A stretch of 64,000 nucleotides of DNA from Dipteronia dyeriana (taxonomy: Eukaryota > Streptophyta > Magnoliopsida > Sapindales > Sapindaceae). The translations under genes were made by a program, and so were the position numbers. The number at the start of each line of letters is the position of its first letter. Positions within the stretch are counted from its first letter, which is position 1. Positions 45,457 to 57,869 of the stretch are shown in pieces. Under the pieces are notes generated by a model. The model ran no database searches. It was given only the letters and a program-made list of their open reading frames with translations, and was not told the DNA's origin. The stretch lies in the NCBI GenBank assembly GCA_032871835.1, contig CM065295.1:85367819-85431818 (forward strand). Direction: 5' to 3'.

Positions 45457-48400
45457 ATGACCCCATCCCTAATCAAATTCCTAAAAGATAATAATTTAAC
45501 TGATGATAATTATGTCACATGGAAAAAGGAAAATTGGGGTTGTTGTAAGTTGAAAAATCATAAGATCATTTTGTCTATTCCTAAACCACCAAACTAATGA
45601 ATCTACTAAGGAGCAAAGAGATGAGTACCAGTAGTGGATGTCTTCAGATGAGATGGCTAAATGTACGTTACATTATGGCCATAATCTCCGACATGTTGCA
45701 ATAGCAACATGAAGGAATAGAGACTGATGTCGATATAATGATGTCTCTATAGGAGATATTAGCTATGAGATCTAGGACGACTAAGAGAAGAGGCAGTGTC
45801 TGCTTTCATGAATCTTAGGATGAAATCTAGACAGGCTGTGAAAGATCACATGATGAAAGTCATAGCACATCTCAACATTGCTGAACTGAATGATGCTGAG
45901 ATAGATGGTGAAACGAAAATTGACATGATCGTCAACTCACTGTCTGATTCCTTTGATCAGTTTAAGTTGGACTACACCTTGAAAAATAAGGAATACACCT
46001 TGCAAGGCCTGATGCAAGATGTTTAAAGCACCAAGAAAGAAAATCATTGTGAAAGGCAATGGTCAAGAGATTCATATGCTTGGTAAGTTGCTACTATTAA
46101 AGACCAGTAAGAAGGTCAAAAGACAATAGAAGAAAAAGAAACTTGAGCCTTCTTAGAATGAGACCAAGAAAGTAATCAAGATATAAGGGAAGTGTTTTGT
46201 TTATGGTGAAAATGGTCAAAGGAATAGACTGAATAAGAATGAATTCAACTTGCATTTAGGCAATGGAGCGTTGGTGTCTACTAGTGTAATGAGAGATAAT
46301 AGAATCAATTTAGATTCTTATAGTCATTTAGTTTTAATAAACGTTTATTATGTACCACAGTTCAAGAGGAATTTAATTTCGGTCTCTTGTTTAAATAAAT
46401 TTGAATATTCGGTTACTTTTAATAAAGGTTTTATTATTAGTAAGAGTGACAAAATTATTTGCAAAGGTACATTGGAAAACGGTTTATTCTATTTGCATGG
46501 AAATATCTCTCACTTGTTAGACACGGAATCAACGAAACCTAATCATAAAAGAGTAAAATGATCAAAAGATGAAACCTACCTATGGCATTTACACCTAGGT
46601 CATGTTAACCTAAATATGAGTAAAAGATTGGTTAGTGACGGACCTCTAAGTGACTTAAAGGTTGATGATCTACCAACTTGAGAATCTTGTTTGGAAGGTA
46701 AAATGACCAAAAGGTCGTTCATGGCCAAAAGCGCAAGAGCCATCGAATGTTTAGGATTGATACACACTGATGTGTGTGGACCTATGAGCATTCAAGCTAG
46801 AGGTGGATATAAGTACTTCATCACTTTCATGGATGATCACTCAAGATTTGACTATGTGTATCTCATGAGACAAAAGTCAGATGCTTTTGATATGTTCAAA
46901 GCATTTAAAGCTGAAGTAGAAAATCAGCTTGAGAAATGCATAAAAATCTTGATGTCTGATCGTGGTGGAGAATATCTATTTAGTGAGTTTCACCAATATC
47001 TTATTGATAATGGGATAATTTCTCAGTTTTCTGCACCAGGCACATCTCAAAAAAATGGGATGGCAGAAAGGAGAAATAGAACTCTTTTGGATATGGTTAG
47101 GTCTATGTTGAGTTATTCAATGTTCCCTAATTCTTTTTGGGGATATGCTTTACAAACCGCAATATACATTCTAAACGACGTACCATCTAAGTCAGTTGCT
47201 AAAACACCGCATGAGTTGTGGACCTAGCGAAAGCCTAGTTTAAAACACTTAAAGATATTTGGATGTCATGCACACGTGTTAAAAGGAAAGACAGAAAAGA
47301 TGGAGTTCCGTTCAGAAACATGTATATTTGTAGAGTATCCAAAAGGAACAAAAGGAGATTATTTTTATAGTCCTTCAGATCTTAAAGTATTTGTTTCGAC
47401 AAATACTAAATTTCTGGAAAAGGACTATATGAATAATTTTGTGCCTAAAAGTAGAATTGTCCTGAATGAGTTTTTAGGAGATACAATTCCACAAGAGGTT
47501 TCACAACCAAGCCCAATTATAAGTTCCGTACCAACACAAGATCAATAATCTACCATACCTTGTCGCAGTGGGAGGGTTGTTAGACAACCCAATAGATACA
47601 TCGGTCTAGGAGAATCTGTAGAGAATCTGTAGAGAATCTTTCGGACGATGATGGTCCCTATACGTACAAGAAAGTAATGGAAGATGTTGATTGTCGCCAT
47701 TGGCAAAAGACAATACAATCTGAAATTGAATATATGTTCAAAAACAAAGTCTGGTCTCTAGTAGACTTGCTTAAAGGGATAAAACCCATCGGGTGCAAGT
47801 GGGTATACGAGAGGAAAAGATGAGTGGATGGAAATGTGGAAACCTTTAAAGCTAGATTGGTAGCTAAAGGTTATACACTCAAGAAAGGTATTGATTTTAA
47901 AGAAACCTTCTCTCGTGTGGCCGTGCTTAAATCCATTAGGATACTCTTATCCATTGCGGCATCTCTAGACCTAGAGATTTGGCAAATGGACGTCAAGACA
48001 ACTTTCCTTGATGGAAGTCTTGACGAAAGCATCTACATGATGCAACCAGAAGGATTCATTGAAAAAGGCCACGAGGAAAGGGTATGCAAGTTGCAAAGAT
48101 CCATATATGGATTGAAGCAAGCATCCTCAAAACCTTGATGAACCTTGTGTATACAAAAGGATTAAAGGCGACAAGTTGGTTTTCCTAGTTCTTTACGTTG
48201 ATGATATACTACTTATCGAAAATGATGTAGGTGTATTGACATCAATAAAAGAATGGTTAGCAAAACAATTTGATATGAAGGACTTAGGAGAATTAAGTTA
48301 TATTCTTGGTATCCAAGTCATAAGGGATAGAAAGAATATAACGATTGCATTATCCCAAGTTTCATACATAGATAAAATCTTGTCTAGGTTTTCCATGCAA

Positions 48401-49180
48401 GATTCCAAGAAAGGTATGTTACCTTTCAGACATGGAATCAAACTTTATAAGGAACAAATTCCTAAGAATGAGCATGAAGAGCAATTCATGAGTAGGATTC
48501 CATATGCATCGGCAATTGGAAGTCTCATGTATGTAATGCTCTGTACTAGACCAGATATTTGTTTTGTTGTGGGCATAGTTAGTAGGTTTCAATCGAAACT
48601 TGGTCCTAATCACTGGACGACAGTCAAACATATTTTCAAGTATCTAAGGAAAACGAGAAATTATATGCTTGTATACTCTGGAGGGGATTTAATTCCCGTT
48701 GGGTATACAGATTCTGGTTTTCAGTCAGATTCTGACTCTAAGAGATCAATATCAGGATCTGTGTTTGCAATTGGAGGATGGGCATTCATATGGAGGAGTA
48801 TCAAGCAATCTTGTATTGCCGATTCCACCATGGAAGCCGAGTATATTGCCTCATACAAGGCTGCTAAAGAGGCTGTATGGCTCCGTCAAATCTTGATTGA
48901 CTTGGAAGTGGTTCCTGATGCGAATAAGCATATCACTATCTATTGTGACAATACTGGAGCAGTGGCTAATTCGAGAGAAGCAAGAAGTCATAAGAGAGGG
49001 AAACACATTGAAAGAAAGTATCAACCTTTTTAAGGGAAATTGTATATAGAGTTACGTGACTATTACTAAGATCGTGTCAGCAGATAATCTAGCGGATCCA
49101 TTTACAAAGGCTCTTCCACAAAAGAGTTTTGATGGGAATCTAGAGAACATGGGGATGAGAGATATGACACAATTGCTATA
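45457..49180 (+). pseudogene. Copia 3 gag-pol polyprotein, broken
   Basis: Gag starts at ATG 45457 (M-T-P-S-L-I-K-F-L-K-D-N), with UBN2 text at 45796-46026. A C-F-V-Y-G-E-N-G zinc-knuckle remnant near 46195 runs almost directly into post-protease text (L-G-N-G-A-L-V at 46255), so the D-S-G-A-T active-site block is missing. Integrase follows (H-T-D-V-C-G-P-M near 46765; S-D-R-G-G-E-Y near 46957; N-G-M-A-E-R-R-N-R near 47055), then RT (Y-V-D-D near 48198) and RNase H (G-Y-T-D-S near 48700; M-E-A-E-Y near 48830; Y-C-D-N-T-G-A near 48943). Stops or shifts occur near 45595, 46024, 46559, 46679, 47225, 47546, 47820, 48137 and 49031. Confidence 0.92.
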
Positions 49181-49489
49181 TAGCAAGTGGGAGATTGTTG
49201 GGATTACACTCAATAGCAAGAGTGTAATAATGTATTTGATAATCTTTTCATATTAATAAAGTGATTTCTAGTTTAACAAATCTTATAGCATTTATAGTTT
49301 AATTATTATAATTGTCAAAAGTAAATAATCATAAGGTCAAAAGACTATGAGAAAAGAAGAACTGTTCATACATCTAGATATGTATGAGGTAAACACAATT
49401 CATTAGTTAGTCTTGAATAATATTTACAACTTAAGATAAAAGGTTGGGCGCATTTATCTTGTCAAAGTTGTAGATTCTTTTGCTAGCAT

Positions 49490-49504
49490 TTGAGTGGGAT
49501 CAAA
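49490..49504 (+). other. Copia 3 polypurine tract
   Basis: TTGAGTGGGATCAAA lies directly before the TGTGTTATG start of the 3' LTR. Confidence 0.65.
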
Positions 49505-51613
49505 TGTGTTATGATGAGTCTAAAATCATCAAAGTGTGGTGTCTTTGGGTAAAAGAATCTAGTGCACTGGGTACATTGAACTGGATCACAATGACATACT
49601 TTATCTAGAACCGTCAATGGATAAAAGTTTTCATTTGAAGACAATCGGAGAGTCTATCTCAATCCTGAGATAAATGATGGACTTATGGTTGCAAGTGTTA
49701 TCATTTGAGCTATCAATGAGTACGATTATATAACATAGTCTATCATCGATAGTTTGGTGGTATTCATTTGTTAATCGATAGAGGATTTCATTTATAGCTA
49801 TGGGCATCGTGACTCCATTTATCAAATGAGAGTACAATATCATCATATGGATATTTTAAGGTATTAGATAATAAATCTTAACGTTAAGTTTTCAATAGTG
49901 TCTACTGAAATATGGCTTCTAGAAAAATCAAAATATCCAAGTTCAAAATGATCATATGAGTAAATATGGTAACTTGGAGAGCTATAGGCGGTCTATGAGC
50001 TCTTGACAATTACTAATATTCTTCACGATGATACACTTTCTCCAATAAGGTTGTCTAGGGTATGAATGAGTAACATCAACTTATTCTAGCTTTATTTAAG
50101 AGTTCAATTTTAGTTCTTGAGTGTAATGAACTAAAATTAAATAGATCAGACCTAAGTGAATCATTTGTTGATTGTGATTGGGTTGTGTCTATTAGAGCTT
50201 AAATCTAGATAGCCCGCCAAGATCCCCAATCCACACGAACTTGCATGGATCACTTGATATATTCTACCGAACCAATTTAGAGGTCCATCTAGAATTGTAT
50301 TGAGGCATGTGGACTTGTTTCTTTTTGTAAGAATGGGTCTAGTTCACATGTAAACTTTTTATAAACATCAAATGGATTTAATAAAAAAAGAAAATAATAT
50401 ATTGGCTCATATATATGTGTTGGGCGGCAAGACTATTTAGAATAGCTTAGTTATATTATTTTATTTTATTATTTAATTAAATGAAAATTAATTAATTTGT
50501 TGATTATTTATTTATTTAATTAAAGTAAAAAAAAATTCCTAGTAGGAGATGGTCTCCTAAAATTATACTATTGTCGGTAGTATAGTTAATATTAAAGACT
50601 ATATGTGATAAGTAGATAATAAAAGGAATTATTTATCTAATCAAATTAGGAAGTCTTTAATATGGTTACAAATACACTATTGAGTTGGATTAGAAGTCTT
50701 GGTGTAGGATATAATTCCTTTTTGAAAATGATTCTTAGCCACCAAGTAAATCTACCTAAGTAAAGGATTCTTAACTACCAAGTAAATCCTTCTTAGGAAA
50801 TGAATTAAGTCTCATAATTATATTAAGTGAAATTTCGGCCAACTATGTATATATATAAGAGGAGGATAGAATTTCTTTTAGATAAGGATTCTTAACTACC
50901 AAATAAATCCACTTAAGGAAAAGATTCTTGCCAACCAAGTAAATCCTTCTTAGGAGAGGACTTATGATCATATATATAGGTTTGGAAATTTTGGCCAGCA
51001 CTAATTAATTTCAAGAACTAATTTCGGCCAAGCTTGGGATTTTCTAAAGAGTGAATTCGGCCAAGCAAGACAGAATTTTGAGGCAGAAAAAGTTTGGTTT
51101 TTACTCTGGATAAAATTCGATCAACTCATAGAGATAGTGTGAATTCGGCCAAGAAGAGAAAAAGGGGAACGTTTTTGTTTTCGATAGTACACTAGTATTC
51201 TTTACACCAAAAGGGTTTTGTGTACAACATCGAATCAAGGTTCACGTGAGTTTCAATCAAATTGATTGGTAATTCACAATTGGCCGGACGTTCTTGATTT
51301 TTCTCTTGGAGGATTATTGTGACTAACAAAGAACAAGATTTTGTTTGTTTCCATCCTCAGGTATACAAGATAAAGAAAGGGAGCCCACACTCATAGGTGA
51401 TTCACGTTCGTGATTGGATTGAAAGATCTTGCGGAATCAATTCGGCGCTTGTTCAATCGTCAAGAGAAAAATGTATGACATTTTTTATATACATTAATTA
51501 ATTTAGGGTTAAGGTTCTCGTTATTATAAAGGGAATTTTTTTATTTATATGCAAATCCTAATTTTAATAAATTTTCTCACACTTCCGCTGCACGGGGTTT
51601 TATTTTCCCTACA
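49505..51613 (+). repeat. Copia 3 3' LTR
   Basis: 2109 bp, aligned end to end with the 5' LTR apart from the indels noted there; ends TTTTATTTTCCCTACA. Point differences are scattered, which fits moderate age. Confidence 0.93.
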
Positions 51614-54017
51614 GATCCCAGACTGAGTTTGATTACATGGATTGAGTTAGAGTACATGGACTTCATCTCGAGATTCATGACTTTAAGCCATTCCTCTTTA
51701 TTAGGATCTTCCATTGCATTCTTAAATGTTAATGGATCATCCACACTATCAGCAGAGACAACACCTTATCCCTCACCTATACCTAAATAGCGTTCATGTT
51801 GTCTTACAACCCTCTCACTACGTCTAGGTAGTGTATCCTGATCAGGAACCATCTTACTCTCAAATGTTTGTGGATCAACAACTCTTATTGATGAAACACT
51901 AGTCTCATTAGGCTCCAACTCATTTAATACAATCTTAGAACGAGGTTTATGGTAACTAATTTAATTGTCCTCACGAAACGTTGCATTTGTCGATACAAAT
52001 ACTTTGTTATCTTCAGGATTATCGAAGTGTCCACCTCTGGTCTCCTTGAGTATCCTACAAACAGACAGACCACAGTATTGGAGTTTAGCTTTCCACTTCT
52101 GTTCTTCAGCACGTGTGCTGGACACCCCCATATGCGAAAATATCGCAAACTAGTTTTACAACCATTCCACAACACTAGATGAGTCTTAGGAACATATTTG
52201 GATGACACTACATTCAAAATATACGCCGCTGTTTGTAATGCATATCCCTAAAAGGAATTTGGTAATGATGAAAAACTAATCACAGATCTCACCAATTCGT
52301 TTAGGGTTTTATTTCACCTCTCCGCTACACCATTTTACTGAGGTGTATCGGGAGCTGTGAGTTGGAAAACTCTCCCGTTCTCGACCATGAAGTCTTCAAA
52401 CTCTTGGTCAAGGTACTCACCTCCACGATCTGATCGTAGTGACTTGATAGTCTTACCTAATTGATTATCGGCTTCAGCTCGGAATTCTTTGAACTTTTCA
52501 AATGTTTCTGACTTCCGTTACATTAGGTAGACGTATCTGTACATTGAATAGTCATCTATAAAGGTGACATAATACTCATAACCACCCCTAGCTTTAAAAT
52601 TCATCTATCCACAAACGTTTGTATGTATAAGCTCTGGCGGTTCTTTAGCTCTGAGCCTTTTTTCCAGTAAAAGGTCTCTTAGTCATCTTACCTTCCAGAC
52701 AAGATTCGCAGACAGGTAAGGTGCCAACCTTTAACTCACTTAAAGGTCGATTTTTTACTAGTCTGTCTATCCGATCAAGGTTAATATGATCAAGCCTTAG
52801 ATGCCAGAGATACGTGTCATTATCTGGAGAAATTTTATATCGTTTAGTTTTTGGTTTTTCAACCTTAAACATTTCGGTGTTGAGCAGTGTAATATGTATT
52901 AACGGTCTTAACACATACAAATTTTTTTCATTAATTCCTAACAAATATTGAGACCATTCTGTCCAATAATAACATACTTATTATTAAAAGAAACAGAATA
53001 TTTTTGTCCTAACAATTTAGAAACGGAAATCAAATTTCGTGTAAATACAGGAATATAAAACACATTATCCAACAATATATAACTATTACAAAAACGTAAT
53101 CTGATTACACCCACTGTTCGTGCCAACACGACATCCCCTGACCCAACACACATTGAGGAGACCCCCTTCTCTAGCTATGTCCAAGAATCATTCCATTGCA
53201 AAGAAGAACAAACATAGTTAGTGGCCTTCAAATCGATTATCCAATGTGAAGAATCATCTTCCACTAAACATGACTCAAGAACAAGTAAATCATATTTACC
53301 TTTCTTAAACTTTTTCTTGCCTTGGGTTTTCTTGGGTTTGGGCTTACCCTTCTCTTTCCCATTAGACCACTTCCTCTTCCTCTTCCTCTTCCTCTTCTTA
53401 TTATTGGAGGAAGATGGTTCAACAACATTTGTATCATCTATCTTACCCTTGCAGTCCTTAGTCAAGGACTCAAAGGCAGTGAGCTCATTGAGCAACTGTG
53501 TGAGACTAAACCTTAACTTGTTCATCCCATAGTTGCTCTTAAAATGATCATAACTCTTTCGAAGAGTCATCAGTATGATGCTCACTTGACAGGGTTCGTT
53601 AATGGCCCTGACATTGACTTCTGCTGTGTTGAAGTAGGACATCATACTCAGGATATTTTCCTGAACTGATGCTCCTTCCTTCATACGAGCGAGCATAGCA
53701 GAACGAACAACTTCATATCACTTTTGCTCGGAGGGCTGCCCGAATATAGCTTGCATTGACTCCATGATAGTCATTGCTTCTTGCTTTGTGATTCATCGCT
53801 GGTATGTTCGGGTCTTCTCATCAGATGAGACTTATCGCTGGTATGCCTCACGAATAGTTCGTGTGGCATTGGCAGCAGGCGCTGGAGGACATTCCCCCGT
53901 AAGCACAAACTTGATGTCTTTGGTGACCAATATTGCATTAATGTTAAGTTTCCACTTAATGTAGTTATCACCAGTTAATTTGTCGTTGGCGAGAATTTTA
54001 AGTAATGCAGAAGACAT
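51614..54017 (-). pseudogene. Copia 4 gag, protease and integrase, broken
   Basis: Gag starts at about 54017 (M-S-S-A-L-L-K-I-L-A-N-D-K-L-T-G-D-N-Y). A shift near 53700-53830 leads to the UBN2 part (53696 down). A Lys/Arg run from a (CTTCCT)n tract (53367-53398) precedes K-G-K-Y-D-L-L-V; no CCHC knuckle is visible. The protease site reads W-I-I-D-L-K-A-T instead of D-S-G-A-T. GAG-pre-integrase is at 52944-52645 (W-H-L-R-L-D-H; C-E-S-C). Integrase is in several frames down to 51924. The last stretch before copia 3 (M-N-L-E-M-K-S-M-Y-S-N-S near 51650) carries a 19-bp insertion that repeats AACTCA. Confidence 0.88.
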
Positions 54018-55730
54018 TATTGCTGAAATAAATAAAACATTCATTCAGTCATTTATTTAAAACAAGTGCGAGTTCTTTGGTATAAATTTAAACATGATGC
54101 ATGAACATGTTTAACGAACTAGAACTACCTTAAAACTAGTTACAATATCACGATAATCCAACATACCACAAAGAAGTGTCGTCTTAGGGTCGTTCAAGTC
54201 TTTGCATGTTGGACCGAGACATTCTCAATCAAATGATATTCTAGAATAACTCTTATTCCATATCATTCAACCATCGTTTATTCAGTCAGGTTTTTAATTA
54301 ACAAACTTAATCAAAACCTTCGTGAGTGTAACCCACCATTTTAGATCTCATGAGCTTAACTCGAGAATTGTTGTCTTAGGGTCGGTCAATCCCGAAATAC
54401 CCTTAGAAATCCTATTCGTTAGGAAGTCAACTTTGTTATTGATTTTTGTGGAAACCCTTCTTAGGGAGGACGAAAGCAAAACCGTCACGAGGCCCCAGTT
54501 GGATATCACGGTGTTGAACTAATTATGGAAACTGAGGGATATATGATATATCACTCTCCCACTCATTATTTTAAAATTATTTCTATAATCCGTTAATGCA
54601 CCTAGACTCTACAGGATTAAATGGCTAATTTTAAAAGTTATCTAGTGCATTAACTAATTCATTATTATAAACAATTTCTAATTAACTAATAAATTGTTTA
54701 TGATTTTGAACTATTAAAAATATAATCTATTAGTGAATAATCTAAGACTTTGTAAACTAATTACTAAGGTCAGATTATTATGTTAGTGTTTACCAAGTTT
54801 TAACTATTAAAACTCTAACACTTTATTCAGTTCATTTATTATTAGGTAATTAATCATATTAATCCTAATTAAAATAAATGACCCTATTAATCTAACTTAT
54901 TAAACTCTTTAATAACTAGATTAATATTAATGAGAATTACCAAGTTTTTTACCCATTAAAAAACTAATCTCATTATTCATAGCCATTTATATGTATTGCC
55001 CATTTTAATCACATTTAAAAAATACATAGAATATCAGACTATGATGCATATATGACATATCAAATATATTTATGTAGGCACATCTAATCTAAATGATATA
55101 CGTATGCATGACAATGCTTTTATCACCATATAATATAAAACATACATGAATTAACCGAGTACTATGGATTATTTAATCTAAAAGTTTGGAATCTAAAATT
55201 ACAAAAAATTCTACCAAAGCATTCCTTGGTCTTCTTATAACTATAGAAATCTTTCAGTCTCTTCAGGTCACTCCGATTCATCTCATGAATCCGAAATAGG
55301 AAATCTGCACGGAACACACTAGGCAACACTTGCCAACGGAACCGTGCAAGATGTGAATGATACCGTGTGAACAGTGTCATGAATAGTACCTTTAGTGAAC
55401 AGTACCCTCGGTGAACAATGTCCTTGAACAGTACCTCGGTGAACAGTGTCCGGTGAACAGTACCGCAGTCGCGTGCGTTTCCAGTTCTTCGTTTACAGGT
55501 TACAATTTTTATTTATTTATGATACAATAACAGTAAAAAAAAAAAAAAAAAATAATAAATAAATTATACAACCCATACACCCTAAATCTACAGTACCATA
55601 AAAATTTACGATCAACAATGTTTAAATTAAACAATTTAATTATAAACATTCATACAATCATATAGGTGGTGCCTACACATTCATACATACAGGAGCATCG
55701 AAAGCAATTTCTTGTTCCGAAAAATAAATT
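54018..55730 (-). other. Copia 4 untranslated leader
   Basis: AT-rich with no coding frame. A GTGAACAGTACC minisatellite lies at 55364-55465 and an A run at 55533-55551. Confidence 0.7.
55364..55465. repeat. GTGAACAGTACC minisatellite
   Basis: About seven variants of GTGAACAGTACC or GTGAACAGTGTCC are spaced 12-17 bp apart (plus-strand reading). Confidence 0.85.
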
Positions 55731-55745
55731 GACTCTAATACCAAT
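55731..55745 (-). other. Copia 4 primer binding site
   Basis: On the minus strand ATTGGTATTAGAGTC follows the LTR; one or two changes from the initiator Met-tRNA complement. Confidence 0.8.
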
Positions 55746-56174
55746 TGTTGGAACCCCGTTCACTGGTCACGCAGCGGAAGTAAGATTTTAAATTTTTTAA
55801 TACAGATCATAATCTGGAACCAGTGAACTTGGGATTGTAATTATTTTCGGAACTCATACATACAATATGTATACACAGGAAAATATAATCAATATAATCA
55901 AAAAAAGAAAATCTTACCAACTTTTGGAGGCTCCTTCACTTTACGATATGCTCTTATCCGAACCAATTTTTCCAACGTTTGGAGACTCCTTCACTTTATG
56001 ATATGCTTCTGTTTAAACCACTCGATCTTCCTCGCTATTTTAGACGACTACTAACTGCGTGTGGGCACGTCACAATCTCGAGAACTAGAACGGAGGATAT
56101 AGAGAAAAGATGAAGAAACTATTTCTTCTAAGTGAAACAAAAAACTAAAACAATTCTAACTTTTTTAAAAATAT

Positions 56175-56232
<58 letters not shown>

Positions 56233-56479
56233 TCATGCACAGTGCAAGATTGCATAACTTTTTTTTTCTTGTATACAAATGCATAACTTTTTTTTTCTTG
56301 TATACAAACGCACACCCTTGCCGTTTTTAACGATGCGTGTATATTTTGTGTTGCATTTTAAGAAGATTTATGTATCTCATATATTAGTTGTCTTCTGTTA
56401 TTTCAGGCAAACCAGTTGTTTGTATTATATACAAATATCAATAAAGGCTATGTTGATTATCTATTATTTTATATTAATA

Positions 56480-56533
<54 letters not shown>

Positions 56534-57869
56534 ATATATATACACTAATGTTTTGATAAAAATAATCAATTTAAATCTTTTAAGATATCTCATATCTTTA
56601 AATATATCAATCGATTTGTTTTGAATTCAAATTCTTTAAATTCAAAATTAAATATCTAATTTATTAAAAATAAAATAATCAAATTATCTTATCTTTAAAA
56701 ATTAAGTATCAATCAACACCCTCTAACTAATGATTAATTATATAATTAAATAATCTAATTATTTAATTAACATAATCATTATCATTCATTAATTAATTTT
56801 TGAATAAATACGTGTCACTTTCTTAACACAATTAATTGGACAATCCGATTAATTAATCGTGACCCTTGTTATCTAAATCGAACAAGCTAGCAAGGGGATC
56901 TAATGGACCCACAGTATTTTGATCTCCAATAATCCTCGGAATCATTAATTAATATTCTTTGATTATTAACTTCGGTGTTATTCCACTAAAAACTCGAAGC
57001 CCCACTCTCTCAGCTGCGGACGCTTTTACACATACCGATACAACTCGGTGTCCATCAATATAGCTATTACACATGGTGTGACCCTCCACAATAGTTCATA
57101 ATTAGAGTTTGGTCATAATGTCCGTTATACCCCTCTAATTATATATGTCCTTTAGGTACAGTTGATTCTCTAATGGACAATAAATCATATTTCCTCACGG
57201 AATTAAGAGAGCGCTCATATTGTCCAAGTCCGGAATCAACCCTTAAAGGAATTACCATCTACCTCTCACAAGAAGGAGTGGATTCCACTATTGTAAGCAA
57301 ACCTTCCCAGCCACAAGCCAAATCGTAATCCCAACATATGGAGCATATTGATCAGGAAATGCATCTGACCTCACCCATGGTATATCAAAGACCACGATCC
57401 AATTTGAAGGAGTCGATACGACACTCAGGATTAATATCACCCACATATTGCCATCATTAGTTGATAAATATGAATCTCATCCGTAAACGGATCTTGGTGG
57501 GAGATTCATATAGATCATGACCCAGTCCTATATGATCATATCATACAAGTTGCCTCCATTCCCATATCTCATATGAATGATTTAGGATAAAATCACCGTA
57601 CATTACAGAATGGACCGCAACTATAGATTATCCGCAAATAAAGTACCCATCTTTATTGCTATCTATGGACTCTTTAGATTTTACGTCTCCCACTGTATCC
57701 ATTTGTATATGACACTCATATACACAGTTCGAGATTACATTCGGCGATCTAGGATGTTAATATGCACAAGTTACAAAATAAATAACACAACAATAATGAA
57801 TTGAACATTTCTTTTATTTATTTCATAAATCCATTTACAAATTACATTTTTAAGGCATAAACCCCAACA
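55746..57869 (-). repeat. Copia 4 5' LTR
   Basis: 2124 bp with minus-strand ends TGTTGGGGTTTATGCC and GGGGTTCCAACA. The edge at 57869 interrupts LINE 3. It holds (TA)n tracts at 56180-56227 and 56484-56525 and a duplicated GCATAACTTTTTTTTTCTTG with TATACAAA near 56251-56310. Confidence 0.88.

Larger units (their letters stand above)
41961..51613 (+). mobile_element. Copia 3: large Ty1/copia element with 2.1-kb LTRs
   Basis: LTRs at 41961-44083 and 49505-51613 (TGTGTTAT...CCCTACA) enclose a primer site, a long leader, gag-pol remnants and a polypurine tract. Protein text (A-D-P-F-T-K-A-L-P; G-S-L-M-Y-V-M-L-C-T-R-P-D-I-C) and LTR size suggest the Angela-like lineage; that placement is inferred. 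The five flanking bases differ (CTGCT left, GATCC right). The left flank is organelle-like and the right flank is the inside of copia 4. Confidence 0.93.
51614..57869 (-). mobile_element. Copia 4: 5' part of a second large copia element
   Basis: On the minus strand: 5' LTR (57869-55746), primer site, leader, gag, protease and integrase, then a stop against the copia 3 3' LTR just where the polyprotein reaches the S-V-W-D motif before RT. RT, RNase H and the 3' LTR are absent from the window. The outer LTR edge lies in LINE 3. Confidence 0.88.

Noticed and set aside
53367..53400. Lys/Arg run in copia 4 gag as a nuclear localisation signal
   Set aside because: It comes from a (CTTCCT)n tract in a broken frame; a functional role cannot be supported.
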